From Paraburkholderia silvatlantica (lineage in GTDB: Bacteria > Pseudomonadota > Gammaproteobacteria > Burkholderiales > Burkholderiaceae): 64,000 nucleotides of DNA. The stretch's first letter is position 1; the number at the start of each line of letters is the position of its first letter. Below, one piece after another: positions 21,149 through 28,602 of the stretch. The notes under the pieces were generated by a model, which made no database searches, was not told the origin of the DNA, and saw only the letters and a list, made by a program, of their open reading frames with translations. Made by a program: the position numbers and the translations under genes. Where the stretch lies: assembly GCF_003096715.1 (NCBI RefSeq), contig NZ_QEOL01000005.1:248001-312000 (forward strand), in the 5' to 3' direction.

Positions 21149-21509
21149 GGCCGCGCTTCCTGCTGATCTTCTGCTGATTTGCCCGGGTTCTCGTTCTGGG
21201 CGGCGCGTGTGCTTTGCAGCTCACTCACGGCGCCGATACGGACCAGCGTACGGGCCGCCGTTTGTCGATGGAACCAATCATTCGTCGCAAGCAAATCACG
21301 TGTGGCCTGGAACGGTCAGCAGAATGATCCGGATGAGGCGAGGGGTGAATCCGGCTTCAATGTGGACCGGACGAAATGCAGCGTCTGTGGGATGGCGCAC
21401 GCGAAGCGCGCCGCGCGACGCCGGCAATGTGGGTTGGGGAACGTTTGTTTCGCGCCCCGCGCGCTCAAGGGCGTGCGGGTGGGCGACGAGGAGAGAATCG
21501 GGCAGCGTG
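21149..21509. other. Intergenic region without recognisable gene
   Basis: These 361 bases between two minus-strand genes contain open frames in several directions. None has a plausible ribosome-binding site together with a protein-like sequence; they are arginine-rich, as expected of G+C-rich non-coding DNA. I see no terminator hairpin with a T-run. Confidence 0.4.
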
Positions 21510-22196
21510 TCAGACAGCGAGGCTCAGGCGTTTTTCGGTGCGCGGCGCGTTGGCGGCTTGCGCGGCGCCGGCGCTGTTCGAGGCGCTCGCCAGCGGCGCC
21601 GCGTAGTGTTCCTGGCCGCCGAACGCGAGCGCGAACTGCGCCGCCTGGCGGCCGACCGTTGCGAGCTGTTCGGCGACCTTGGCGTCGGAGCACTGCTGCG
21701 CGCTCTCGAAGCGCGTCTCCAGCGTGTTGATGCCCGCGCCGAATGGCGTTGGCCAGCCGCGCAGCGCGTGCACGATCGAGCGCAACGAGGTCAGCACCGA
21801 GCCCGCAGCCTGCCAGCCATAGGCCGTGACGATGCAGCCCACCGCGCGGCCGTCCAGGTACGGGCGCTTGTCGGCCCGCAGTTCCTCGAGCGTGTCGAGC
21901 GCGTTCTTCACGAGCCCGGACACGCCGCCGTGATAGCCGGGCGTTGCGATGATGACGGCGTCGGCGGCGCGCACGGCTTCGATCAGTTCGAGCTGGGCGT
22001 CGGTGCGGACGGGGTCTTCGGGCGCGTAGTGCGGCAGCGTGTGCAGGAACGTGCCGCCGAGCCATTGCGTGCGCGCGCCGGCGTCTTCGGCGCCGCGCAG
22101 CGCGAAAGCGAGCGCGCGCTCGGTCGACGAGGCGGCGCGTGTCGTGCCGCCGATTCCCACCACGAGCGGGCGGCGTTGCGAATCGGAAATACTCAA
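21510..22196 (-). CDS. NADPH-dependent FMN reductase family protein
   Basis: A flavodoxin-fold oxidoreductase of about 228 residues. It shows the phosphate-binding N-terminus VVGIGGTTRAASSTERAL, the middle motif IIATPGYHGGVSGLVKNALDTL and DGRAVGCIVTAYGWQ, as in the NADPH-dependent FMN reductase (SsuE/ArsH-like) family. It should reduce FMN or small electrophiles with NAD(P)H. I chose a TTG start at 22196 because AGGGAG lies six bases upstream; an in-frame TTG at 22217 is the alternative. The last 35 residues are Ala/Ser-rich and probably disordered. No dedicated partner gene is adjacent. Confidence 0.8.
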   Translation of the reverse strand: MSISDSQRRPLVVGIGGTTRAASSTERALAFALRGAEDAGARTQWLGGTFLHTLPHYAPEDPVRTDAQLELIEAVRAADAVIIATPGYHGGVSGLVKNALDTLEELRADKRPYLDGRAVGCIVTAYGWQAAGSVLTSLRSIVHALRGWPTPFGAGINTLETRFESAQQCSDAKVAEQLATVGRQAAQFALAFGGQEHYAAPLASASNSAGAAQAANAPRTEKRLSLAV

Positions 22197-22392
22197 GGGG
22201 GACTCCCTGAAATGCAATGAGACCTGGCTCGTGCTCGATCGGGCAACGCAGCCGCGAGGCCTGGAAGGCTGGAAAACGTCATCTTAGAGAGCGCGCCGCG
22301 CGGCGCGAAACGACTTTTTGTTCTATCCATATGCCGGCGGCGCTACGTTGCGCTGCGCTACGCGGCCCGAAATGCATATGCGAAACCATTGG

Positions 22393-22422
22393 TTGGACGC
22401 GCGGGGCGGCCGTGGCTAAGAT
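22393..22422 (+). promoter_or_regulatory. Candidate sigma-70 promoter of an orphan transcript
   Basis: TTGGAC (22393-22398) and TAAGAT (22417-22422) are separated by 18 bases. No plus-strand protein gene follows; instead an intrinsic terminator lies about 45-75 bases downstream. Assigned by eye. Confidence 0.4.
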
Positions 22423-22427
22423 GAAGC

Positions 22428-22498
22428 CGTCTCCTCCATGACATCTCCTTGACATGGGATTCGGCCCCGCACCTCACAGGTGACGGGGCTGTTTTTTT
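22428..22498 (+). ncRNA. Candidate small RNA of about 70 nt
   Basis: The interval runs from just after the candidate promoter at 22393-22422 to a strong intrinsic terminator, where GCCCCGCACCT (22464-22474) pairs with AGGTGACGGGGC (22478-22489, one bulged A) and is followed by seven T residues. There is no plus-strand coding sequence between them and the flanking protein genes are on the minus strand. The 5' half is C/T-rich (CTCCTCC, TCTCCTT), which could pair with purine-rich ribosome-binding sites. Existence is inferred from promoter-like and terminator elements only; no known RNA family is recognised. Confidence 0.4.
22464..22498 (+). terminator. Orphan intrinsic terminator
   Basis: An approximately 11-bp G+C-rich stem with a small loop is followed immediately by a run of seven T. 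It has the polarity of the plus strand, although no plus-strand gene precedes it for several kilobases; the minus-strand side has no T-run. Confidence 0.75.
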
Positions 22499-22610
22499 CT
22501 GGAGACGGGAATGGGCGGCGCTTCGAGGTCTTCGAGGCCGTGATCGCGGCAGCGTCGTGCCGTGTTGTGCGTAGTGCGTCGTGCCCGGTGTCGTGCTTCG
22601 ACGCGCTGGC

Positions 22611-22943
22611 TCACACCGTCAGCACGTTGCCGTCGGGGCCGATTTGCGGCGGAATTTCCGGCAGGGCTCCGTTGCCGGGCGCGGTACGCACGGGGGCGCC
22701 CGGCGTGGCCGGCAGCGTGGGCGCAGGAGCGCGCATGGCCGGTTCGGCGACCTTGCGGGTGGTGAGCTTGTCGGCAGAGGCAAGCTTGTGCTTCGTGCCG
22801 TGATGCGCTTTCTTGCCGGCATTGCCCGTATGCGCCGAGGGCGTGCGCGCTTCCGGCGGATTCCAGATCTCGATGTAGTGTTCCCCGGCGATTGCGGTGG
22901 ACGCCAGGACGCCCAGCAAGGTCCCCGTGATGAAGAATCGCAC
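22611..22943 (-). CDS. Small exported or anchored protein, function unknown
   Basis: A 110-residue protein. The start is a GTG at 22943 with GGAG upstream, which gives VRFFITGTLLGVLASTAIAG, a short signal peptide or membrane anchor. This is followed by EHYIEIWNPPEARTPS, a Lys/His-rich segment and a Pro-rich C-terminal region ending PPQIGPDGNVLTV. The upstream extension of the frame is low-quality sequence. No known domain is recognised; it may be periplasmic. Confidence 0.55.
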   Translation of the reverse strand: MRFFITGTLLGVLASTAIAGEHYIEIWNPPEARTPSAHTGNAGKKAHHGTKHKLASADKLTTRKVAEPAMRAPAPTLPATPGAPVRTAPGNGALPEIPPQIGPDGNVLTV

Positions 22944-23015
22944 GTCGTGTTCTCCGTTTTCGATGTACAGGCCGGGGCCGCGCCATGCACCGGCGCGCGA
23001 TGGGGCGGCGTAGCC

Positions 23016-23037
23016 CGCCCGGTACGGCGACCGGGCG
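23016..23037. repeat. Inverted repeat upstream of the small exported protein
   Basis: CGCCCGGT and ACCGGGCG form a perfect 8-bp inverted repeat with a 6-base loop, without a T-run on either side. It could be a leader hairpin or an operator; nothing distinguishes these. Confidence 0.35.
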
Positions 23038-23183
23038 GCACGAACGGTCGGCTGCACGCACTGTACATTCATACAGGCGCTTATGCAAACGTTTCACGGC
23101 GGGCCGTAGGCGATGTGTTGCATGGGCGCGCCGCGGCCTTGCGGGGGCTTGCGCCGCAGCCTGATCTGGCGTGTGCGGGAGGC

Positions 23184-24467
23184 TCAGGCGTCGAGCGTTG
23201 CGCGGCTTTGCGCGATCGCGCCGTCTGCGTCCGGGCCGTGGGCGCCGAGCCAGCGCCGATAGCTGCGCGGCGAGAACGCGAGCGTGAGCACGATCATTGC
23301 GCTGATCGATACAGCGAGCATGATCCACGCGCCCGTAAAGCCGCCCGTGAGGTCGCGCACGCGGCCGGCCACGATGGGGGCGAGCGCGGCGATCACGAAG
23401 CCCAGACCCTGGACGAAGGCGACGAGGCGCGCGGCCAGGCGGTGGTCCGCGCAATGGTCGAGCGCGGTGACGAGCGTGACAGAGAACGTGCCGCCGAGCC
23501 CTGCGCCTGCCGCGGCGACCCACAGCAGCGGCGCGGCCTCGGGCCACGCGGCGAGGCCGATCACGCCGACGAGCTGGCCGGACAGACCCAGAACGAGCCA
23601 CGGACGCCGGTCCGTGAGCGCCGCCGCGGCGAGCGGCAGGAGCAGCGCGCTGGCGGCCTGGAACACGGTCATCGCGGCGAGCAGCGAGCCGCTCGCTTCG
23701 ACGCTCGCGCCGTGCTGCTGATAGTAGACGGGCAGCCACGCGACGAGACTCGTATAGCCGCCGTTGACGAGCCCGAAATGCAGGCCGAGCGTCCACGCCC
23801 GGCGCTTGCGCCAGAGCGGCGCCGTTGCGGCGTCGACATGGTTCTGTGAAGGAGCAGTGGCGGACTGCTGTACGCGCTGCCCTGCGCCGAACCTGCCGTT
23901 CAACACCCCCCAGATCGCGAGCGCGGCCAGCGCGGGCAATGCCCAGACGGCGAGCCCCGCATGCCACGAACCGCTGAGGCGCGCGACGAGCGGGCCCAGG
24001 CTCGCGCCGAGGCCGCCGCCGCCCATGATCGACGCCGAGAACAGCCCCATCGCGAGCGGAACCCGCGCGGCGAAGCGCTGCTTCATGACGGCGGGCAGCA
24101 GCGCCTGGATGGCCGCGACGCCCGCGCCGGCCGCAGCCGCCGTGAGCATGAGCGCGCCGCCGCTGGCGGCGAACGCGCGGGCCGCGCATGCAGCGGCAAT
24201 CGCCACGAGCCCGAGCGCGACGCCGCGCGTCTCGCCGAGCCGGCGCGCGAGCAGGCCGGTGCCGAACGCGCCGAACCCCATCGCGACGACGGGCAGGCTC
24301 GTGAGCAGCGAAGCGCCATAGAAGCTCAGGCCGGTGTCGTTGCGAATGGTTGTCATGAGCGGGCTGATCGACGTGAGCAGCGGCCGCAGATTCAGGCCGA
24401 TCGCGACGATCGCGGCATACCACGCAAGCTCGCTGGCCGACTCGCCGGAGGGCGTCCGGGAACGCAT
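23184..24467 (-). CDS. MFS transporter, CynX/NimT family
   Basis: A permease of about 427 residues with 12 hydrophobic segments. The N-terminal AAIVAIGLNLRPLLTSISPL and PVVAMGFGAFGTGLLARRLGE are characteristic of the cyanate permease CynX/NimT-like MFS group; substrates in that group include cyanate and nitroimidazole drugs, but here it is unknown. The frame opens at 24572, but I place the start at the ATG at 24467, because the upstream part overlaps three operator-like repeats. It is divergent from the GntR gene at 24671, which probably regulates it. Confidence 0.82.
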   Translation of the reverse strand: MRSRTPSGESASELAWYAAIVAIGLNLRPLLTSISPLMTTIRNDTGLSFYGASLLTSLPVVAMGFGAFGTGLLARRLGETRGVALGLVAIAAACAARAFAASGGALMLTAAAAGAGVAAIQALLPAVMKQRFAARVPLAMGLFSASIMGGGGLGASLGPLVARLSGSWHAGLAVWALPALAALAIWGVLNGRFGAGQRVQQSATAPSQNHVDAATAPLWRKRRAWTLGLHFGLVNGGYTSLVAWLPVYYQQHGASVEASGSLLAAMTVFQAASALLLPLAAAALTDRRPWLVLGLSGQLVGVIGLAAWPEAAPLLWVAAAGAGLGGTFSVTLVTALDHCADHRLAARLVAFVQGLGFVIAALAPIVAGRVRDLTGGFTGAWIMLAVSISAMIVLTLAFSPRSYRRWLGAHGPDADGAIAQSRATLDA

Positions 24468-24491
24468 GAAGCGGTTTTGAGGGTTCAATCC

Positions 24492-24546
24492 GGTCAACCT
24501 TTTTACCCAATTTGGTTGACCATTATACGGATTTATTGTCAACAAT
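24492..24546. promoter_or_regulatory. Three regularly spaced GntR-type operator-like repeats
   Basis: GGTCAACC (24492-24499), TGGTTGACCA (24513-24522) and ATTGTCAACAAT (24535-24546) all have the form (T)KGT-two bases-ACM. Their centres are 22 and 23 bases apart, close to two helical turns. A TATAAT on the minus strand (24522-24527) lies between two of them. FadR-subfamily GntR proteins bind short palindromes with GT/AC half sites, so these are probably sites of the divergently encoded regulator. Confidence 0.55.
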
Positions 24547-24670
24547 CTGGCGATGCCCGCTATGTCCGGCATGAGCGATCGAGTATGGGCGCGGGTCTAT
24601 ATCGCCTCGCCATGACGCTCGCTACAATGCGACCTGACCCACCGACCTGACCCAGCTAGCGCGCCTGCCC

Positions 24671-25396
24671 ATGGCCCAATCCTCCCGCCTCGCTCCACCC
24701 CGCGGCACCGAAGAACCGTCCGATGTCGAAGCGCATGTCTACACGTCGATTTCATCCGCGCTGCTTGAAGGCAAGCTCGCGCCGGGCCAGCAACTGGTGG
24801 AGCGCGAACTGGCGGCGGCGTTCGGCTGCACGCGCGGTGCGCTGCGCAAGGTGCTCGCGCGCCTCGGCTTCGAGGGCAAGCTCGTGCTCGAACCCAATCG
24901 CGGCGCATTCGTGCCGTCACCCTCGGAGGACGACATCCGCGCCGTGTACCGCGCGCGCCAGGTGGCCGAAGCGGGCGTGATGGTGAGTCTGTGCGGCACG
25001 CTGGACGCCGCGATGCGGCGCAAGCTGGCGGCCCATGTGCGCACCGAGAAGAAGGCGTTGCGCGAGGCGCGCGTGGACGAAGCGGTGCGCCTCGCGGGGC
25101 AGTTCCACCTGCTGCTGACCGAGCAGGCGGGCGGCGCAGCGCTCGTGGAAGCGCTGGCGCAACTGGTCGCGAAAACGGAGCTTTACAAGGCCTTGTTCGA
25201 TCCGTCGAAGGCGTCGATGTGCGCGCCCGACGAGCACGCGCAGATCATTGAGGCGCTCGAGGCCGGGGACCTCGCGGCGGCGCTCGCCACCATGCGTGCG
25301 CATCTGGGCGAGTTGGAGAGGCGGGTAGTGCAGCAGGTGCGTGCGCGCGCCGGGCGCGATCTCAAGGCGGTGTTCGAGGATCTCGCGAACGGCTGA
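24671..25396 (+). CDS. GntR-family regulator, FadR subfamily (FCD domain)
   Basis: A 241-residue regulator. Residues about 18-85 form the winged helix (LLEGKLAPGQQLVERELAAAFGCTRGALRKVLARLGFEGKLVLEPNRGAFV), followed by an FCD effector domain (EDDIRAVYRARQVAEAGVM, FHLLLTEQAGG and DEHAQIIEALEAGDLAAALATMRAHL). FCD domains sense small organic acids, often with a bound metal; the His in the HLLL and DEHAQI segments fits that. It is divergent from the CynX/NimT-like permease with three operator-like repeats between, so control of uptake of its ligand is likely. Confidence 0.87.
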   Translation: MAQSSRLAPPRGTEEPSDVEAHVYTSISSALLEGKLAPGQQLVERELAAAFGCTRGALRKVLARLGFEGKLVLEPNRGAFVPSPSEDDIRAVYRARQVAEAGVMVSLCGTLDAAMRRKLAAHVRTEKKALREARVDEAVRLAGQFHLLLTEQAGGAALVEALAQLVAKTELYKALFDPSKASMCAPDEHAQIIEALEAGDLAAALATMRAHLGELERRVVQQVRARAGRDLKAVFEDLANG

Positions 25397-25412
25397 ACGC
25401 AAGGGGCAAACG

Positions 25413-25625
25413 TCAGCCCTGATCCACGCGCCGGCGCAATTCCTTCGAAGCCGCGAGCGGAATGCGCGCATCGTCCCACGTGGCGAGCCATTCGATCTCT
25501 TTCGCGGCGAACACCTGGCCATGATTGCGCAGCGCATACTGCAATGAGTCGATAACGTGATTGCGGATGATTTCGGGCGTATGCGGGTCGTCGAGGACGA
25601 TGCGCAAGGCTTCGAGGGTGGCCAT
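25413..25625 (-). CDS. Small conserved protein, function unknown
   Basis: A 70-residue acidic helical protein (LEALRIVLDDPHTPEIIRNHVIDSLQYALRNHGQVF, then EIEWLATWDDARIPLAASKELRRRV). It reads as one alpha-helical domain and lacks a signal peptide. The GntR gene converges on it, with 16 bases between the two stops. No function is known to me. Confidence 0.6.
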   Translation of the reverse strand: MATLEALRIVLDDPHTPEIIRNHVIDSLQYALRNHGQVFAAKEIEWLATWDDARIPLAASKELRRRVDQG

Positions 25626-25716
25626 TGTGCGGCTCCGGCGAATGTGGCGACCGCAACGTTATCGCACGACAAAAAAGCGTTTGCCGGGCGAGAAAAAATA
25701 CCCGGCAAAGCGCGCC

Positions 25717-26340
25717 TCAGTGCGGCGTGCGCTTGAAGATCTCGTACTCTTCGGCGAAGGCTCTCGCAACGGCCGGCCGCTCCCGCACGCGTTGCGCGTA
25801 GATCGCGACGGCTTCCCATTGCGACACATCGATGCCCACGTACGGCGCCCAGTTCAGTACGGTGACGAGATAGGCGTCCGCTACGCTGAACGCTTCGAGC
25901 AGGAAGGTGCGCGATTCGAGATGATGCGCGAGCAAGTCGAAGCGGCGCGGGATCTTGCCGCGCGCATAGTCCTTGACGGCGTCGTCCACGTTCTTGCCGA
26001 GCAGCGGCACGAACACGGCCTTGTGCAACTCGGTGCCGATGAAGCCTAGCCATTGCTGCAGGTGCGCGCGCTCGCGCGTGCCCGCTGGCGGCGCGAGCCG
26101 CGCTTCGGGAAAACGGTCGGCCACCCACGGAAGCACCGCCGAGTTTTCGGTGAGCGTCCAGCCGTCGTCCTCGCGCAGCACCGGCACCTGGCCGAGTGCG
26201 TTGACGGCGAAGAAGTCGCCGCCTTCGGCGAGCTGCTTCGTGAGCGTATCGACCTGGATGTAGCGTGCCTGCGCGCCAGCCTCGTAGAGCGCGATGCGCG
26301 TGGCGAGCGAGCACGCCAGCGGGGCGAAATACAGATCCAT
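25717..26340 (-). CDS. Glutathione S-transferase
   Basis: A 207-residue cytosolic GST. The thioredoxin-fold N-domain starts MDLYFAPLACSLATRIALYEAG, the beta-class type in which Cys10 or the neighbouring Ser contacts glutathione. It also has the cis-proline segment QVPVLREDDGWTLTENSAVLPWV, where Glu-Asn-Ser binds the gamma-glutamyl group. The C-terminal helical domain contains FSVADAYLVTVLNW, the usual N-capping motif. The ATG at 26340 follows a strong AAGGAGGGAG. It is divergent from a TetR regulator, which suggests induction by an electrophile. Confidence 0.88.
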   Translation of the reverse strand: MDLYFAPLACSLATRIALYEAGAQARYIQVDTLTKQLAEGGDFFAVNALGQVPVLREDDGWTLTENSAVLPWVADRFPEARLAPPAGTRERAHLQQWLGFIGTELHKAVFVPLLGKNVDDAVKDYARGKIPRRFDLLAHHLESRTFLLEAFSVADAYLVTVLNWAPYVGIDVSQWEAVAIYAQRVRERPAVARAFAEEYEIFKRTPH

Positions 26341-26376
26341 CGTCTCCCTCCTTTGCGGGCTTTCGGGCTTTTCTAA

Positions 26377-26400
26377 TTTTTGTACTATAGTGAACAAAAA
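26377..26400. promoter_or_regulatory. Palindromic operator between GST and TetR genes
   Basis: TTTTTGT and ACAAAAA form the outer arms of a 24-base imperfect palindrome whose centre contains the palindrome ACTATAGT. It occupies the middle of the 79-base divergent spacer and overlaps -10-like TATAGT/TACTAT hexamers on both strands. TetR repressors typically bind such sites. Confidence 0.55.
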
Positions 26401-26419
26401 TCGCCGATCCAATATTTCT

Positions 26420-27088
26420 ATGCAATCCAGTACAAAAAAGGATAGCCGCCCGCGCGGGCGTCCGCGCGCCTACGATCCGCAAGAGGCGCTCGCCCGCGCG
26501 CGCGATACGTTCTGGCGCAATGGCTACGCGGGCACGTCGCTCGACGACCTGAGCAAGGCGACGGGCATGAACCGGCCGAGCCTCTATGGCGCATTCGGCG
26601 ACAAGCATGCGCTCTATCTGCAAACCATGGAGCGTTACGTGGAAGCGGGGCGCGCGGCGATGGAGTCTGCACTGGATAACGCACTGCCGCTGCGCGAGGC
26701 GCTGATGCGTGTGTTCGACGGCGCGCTCGGCTGGTACTTGCCAGCGCACGACGCGGCGCGCGGCTGCCTGCTGATCGGCACGGCGGCGGTGGAGGCCGTC
26801 AACGACGAGGCGGTACGCGAGCGCCTTGCCGCTGGATTGCGCACGTTCGACAAGGCGTTCGAGCGGCGTCTGCGCGCGGCGCTCGCGCAAGGCGAACTGC
26901 CGCCCGATGCCAGCGCGCCGATGCTCGCGCGCCTCGCCTCCGCGCTATTGCACAGCATGGCGCTACGCGCGCGGGCCGGCGATTCGCGGTCCTCGCTGCG
27001 CGCCATGGCGGCGGCGGGCGTCGCGCTGATCTGCGGCGAAGCGCCGGCTGCAGCCGATGTGCGTCCGGCGCGGCGGCGCGCTAAGTGA
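26420..27088 (+). CDS. TetR-family repressor
   Basis: A 222-residue regulator with an N-terminal helix-turn-helix (residues about 20-65: YDPQEALARARDTFWRNGYAGTSLDDLSKATGMNRPSLYGAFGDKHALY) of the AcrR/NemR-like type. The ligand domain has RGCLLIGTAAVEA with a single conserved cysteine; in some members of this subfamily that segment senses electrophiles or reactive chlorine. The start at 26420 puts the whole palindrome upstream. It is divergent from the glutathione S-transferase and probably represses it and itself. Confidence 0.83.
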   Translation: MQSSTKKDSRPRGRPRAYDPQEALARARDTFWRNGYAGTSLDDLSKATGMNRPSLYGAFGDKHALYLQTMERYVEAGRAAMESALDNALPLREALMRVFDGALGWYLPAHDAARGCLLIGTAAVEAVNDEAVRERLAAGLRTFDKAFERRLRAALAQGELPPDASAPMLARLASALLHSMALRARAGDSRSSLRAMAAAGVALICGEAPAAADVRPARRRAK

Positions 27089-27203
27089 CGTCACGCCGAA
27101 CATTGCCTGGCGGCGCCCTCTACGCGGGTCCGCACGCTGCATTCCCTTGTTACACTGGCGCAGTCGCGCAGGGACGGCTTGCGCACTCGAAGAGGGGAAC
27201 ACG

Positions 27204-27398
27204 ATGGTGCGCTACAGGCACTACAAGGGTGGCGTTTACGAACTGGTTTGCGAGGCGACGCTCGAATCGGATCCTTCCGTCACGATGATCGTGTATCGCG
27301 CGGCGAACGGTACGATCTGGACGCGACCCGCCACCGTGTTCTTCGAACTCGTCGAGCATGAAGGTGGACTCGTGCCGCGCTTCGCGCCTGTCAACTGA
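27204..27398 (+). CDS. DUF1653 protein
   Basis: A 64-residue protein that is essentially one DUF1653 domain: RYRHYKGGVYELVCEATLESDP, MIVYRAANGTIWTRPATVFFE. The family is a small beta-rich domain of unknown biochemical function found across bacteria. The ATG at 27204 has AGAGGGGAA upstream. It precedes the Pmp3-like gene by 45 bases and could share its transcript. Confidence 0.8.
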   Translation: MVRYRHYKGGVYELVCEATLESDPSVTMIVYRAANGTIWTRPATVFFELVEHEGGLVPRFAPVN

Positions 27399-27443
27399 TT
27401 CTTTTCACACTCGTCTTTTTCCACGCTTTAGAGGTTTCGCCGA

Positions 27444-27638
27444 ATGCGTTTACTGATTGCGCTGATTCTGCCCTGGCTCCTGTTCTTCACCATCGGGCGT
27501 CCGATTGCGGGCATCGTCTGCCTGATCCTGCAGGTCACGCTGATCGGCTGGATTCCGGCCGCGATCTGGGCCGTGTATTCGCTCAGCCAGTACAAGACCG
27601 ACCGGAAAATAGAGGACGCGCTCGGCCGCCGCGGCTAA
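27444..27638 (+). CDS. Pmp3/YqaE-family small membrane protein
   Basis: A 64-residue protein with two hydrophobic segments (LLIALILPWLLFFTIG and GIVCLILQVTLIGWIPAAIWAV) followed by SQYKTDRKIEDAL. It matches the UPF0057/Pmp3 family of two-helix proteolipids linked in other organisms to membrane potential and salt or cold stress. It lies in the inner membrane. An ACTTTAGAGGT-like ribosome-binding region precedes the ATG. Confidence 0.85.
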   Translation: MRLLIALILPWLLFFTIGRPIAGIVCLILQVTLIGWIPAAIWAVYSLSQYKTDRKIEDALGRRG

Positions 27639-27765
27639 AACCCGAAGCGGGCGTCTACGCGCCGCTCGCAGGCGGTTTGCGCGTTACAACGGTAACCCGT
27701 GCTCACAATTCAATAAGAACTTAACGCTGATTCTCCTTTCTTACAAATGGAAAGGAGAGTCAGCA

Positions 27766-28179
27766 ATGTTCAAGTTCGTTCTCACGGTGGGCGCTATCGC
27801 GCTCCTTGCCGGGTGTGCGGTGGCCCCGGGCTACGATTATGGCTACGGCGGCTATGGCCAACCGTACCCCACCGATTATTACGGCGGCTACGCGCCGGGC
27901 TATGCGCCGGCGTATGGCAGCGTGAATATCGGCGTCTGGGGCGGTGGCGGCGGCCGCGATTACCACGGCGGCGGCTGGCACGGCGGCGATGGCTGGCATG
28001 GCGGCGATGGCTGGCACGGCGGCGATGGCTGGCATGGCGGCGGTCCGGGCGGTCATGGCGGCGATCACGGCGGACGTTGGGGGCCGCCGGGCGGCAGTCA
28101 TGGGGGCGGCCCCGGCGGCGGGCATGGCGGCGGAGGCCACGGCGGTGGCGGTCACGGTGGGCCGGGCGGCGGCCGTTGA
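27766..28179 (+). CDS. Gly/His/Tyr-rich repeat lipoprotein
   Basis: A 137-residue lipoprotein. A 17-residue signal peptide ends in the lipobox LLAGC. It is followed by a Tyr/Gly-rich region (YGYGGYGQPYPTDYYGGYAPGYAP), then four copies of the hexapeptide GWHGGD and a Gly/His-rich tail to the end. About one residue in eight of the second half is histidine, so binding of Ni, Cu or Zn ions in the envelope is plausible but not shown. GGAAAGGAGAG upstream is a strong ribosome-binding site. The DNA repeat alternates His codons CAC/CAT, pointing to duplication of a 36-base unit. Confidence 0.75.
   Translation: MFKFVLTVGAIALLAGCAVAPGYDYGYGGYGQPYPTDYYGGYAPGYAPAYGSVNIGVWGGGGGRDYHGGGWHGGDGWHGGDGWHGGDGWHGGGPGGHGGDHGGRWGPPGGSHGGGPGGGHGGGGHGGGGHGGPGGGR
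27973..28044 (+). repeat. Four tandem 18-bp repeats encoding GWHGGD
   Basis: Four consecutive 18-bp units encode Gly-Trp-His-Gly-Gly-Asp (the last has Gly for Asp). Units 1 and 3 use CAC for histidine, units 2 and 4 use CAT; they are otherwise nearly identical. Such a repeat could change copy number by slippage or recombination. Confidence 0.8.
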
Positions 28180-28261
28180 TGCGGGCTTGCCGCGCACACC
28201 GGCGCGGTTCCCTGGCGCTCGACGGTCCGCGCCGGGCCGCAAATCCGTTTCAAAACGAATC

Positions 28262-28290
28262 AGGCCCGCCACTCATACGAGGGCGGGCCT
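28262..28290. terminator. Convergent-gene terminator hairpin
   Basis: AGGCCCGCC (28262-28270) pairs with GGCGGGCCT (28282-28290) around an 11-base loop. It lies between the plus-strand repeat lipoprotein and the minus-strand DUF4148 gene; on the minus strand it is followed by a T-rich stretch (GATTCGTTTT). Confidence 0.6.
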
Positions 28291-28338
28291 GATGCTTTGC
28301 GCGAGAACCCGGCGTCACAGCCGGGGTTGCCGCGAAAC

Positions 28339-28602
28339 TTACTGGCTCGACTGCGACGTACCGTTCGTCGACGGGCCGTAAGCCGTCGCGCGTTGCGCTG
28401 CGATCTTGGCTTCGGCAGCCTGAATGTTTTCCGGGTAATGCATCCAGTCACTCGGATCGTAGCCGGCGGCGCGCAGTTGCGCGAGATCGGCGCGAACTTC
28501 GGCGCGGGTCAAGGGTTGTTGCTGCGGTTGTGCCTGCGCGAAAGCGGCGGCGGGCACGGCAACGATGGCGGCGAGCGCAGCTGCCTTCAGAAGCGATTTC
28601 AT
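28339..28602 (-). CDS. Exported DUF4148 protein
   Basis: An 87-residue periplasmic protein. The signal peptide MKSLLKAAALAAIVAVPAAA ends near AFA-QA. The mature part carries the DUF4148 pattern LTRAEVRADLAQLRAAGYDPSDWMHYPENIQAAEAKI, a family abundant in Burkholderia and of unknown function. The ATG at 28602 has GGAGG upstream; the longer frame was rejected. It is divergent from a second DUF4148 gene at 28993 with a nearly identical signal peptide, so the two probably arose by duplication and inversion. Confidence 0.82.
   Translation of the reverse strand: MKSLLKAAALAAIVAVPAAAFAQAQPQQQPLTRAEVRADLAQLRAAGYDPSDWMHYPENIQAAEAKIAAQRATAYGPSTNGTSQSSQ

Noticed and set aside
22449..22454. Consensus TTGACA as a -35 element inside the candidate small RNA
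   Set aside because: No -10-like hexamer lies 16-18 bases downstream; that position falls in the terminator stem.
22474..24510. A 678-codon minus-strand frame over the MFS permease region
   Set aside because: Arginine-rich alternative frame that overlaps two better-supported genes in other frames.
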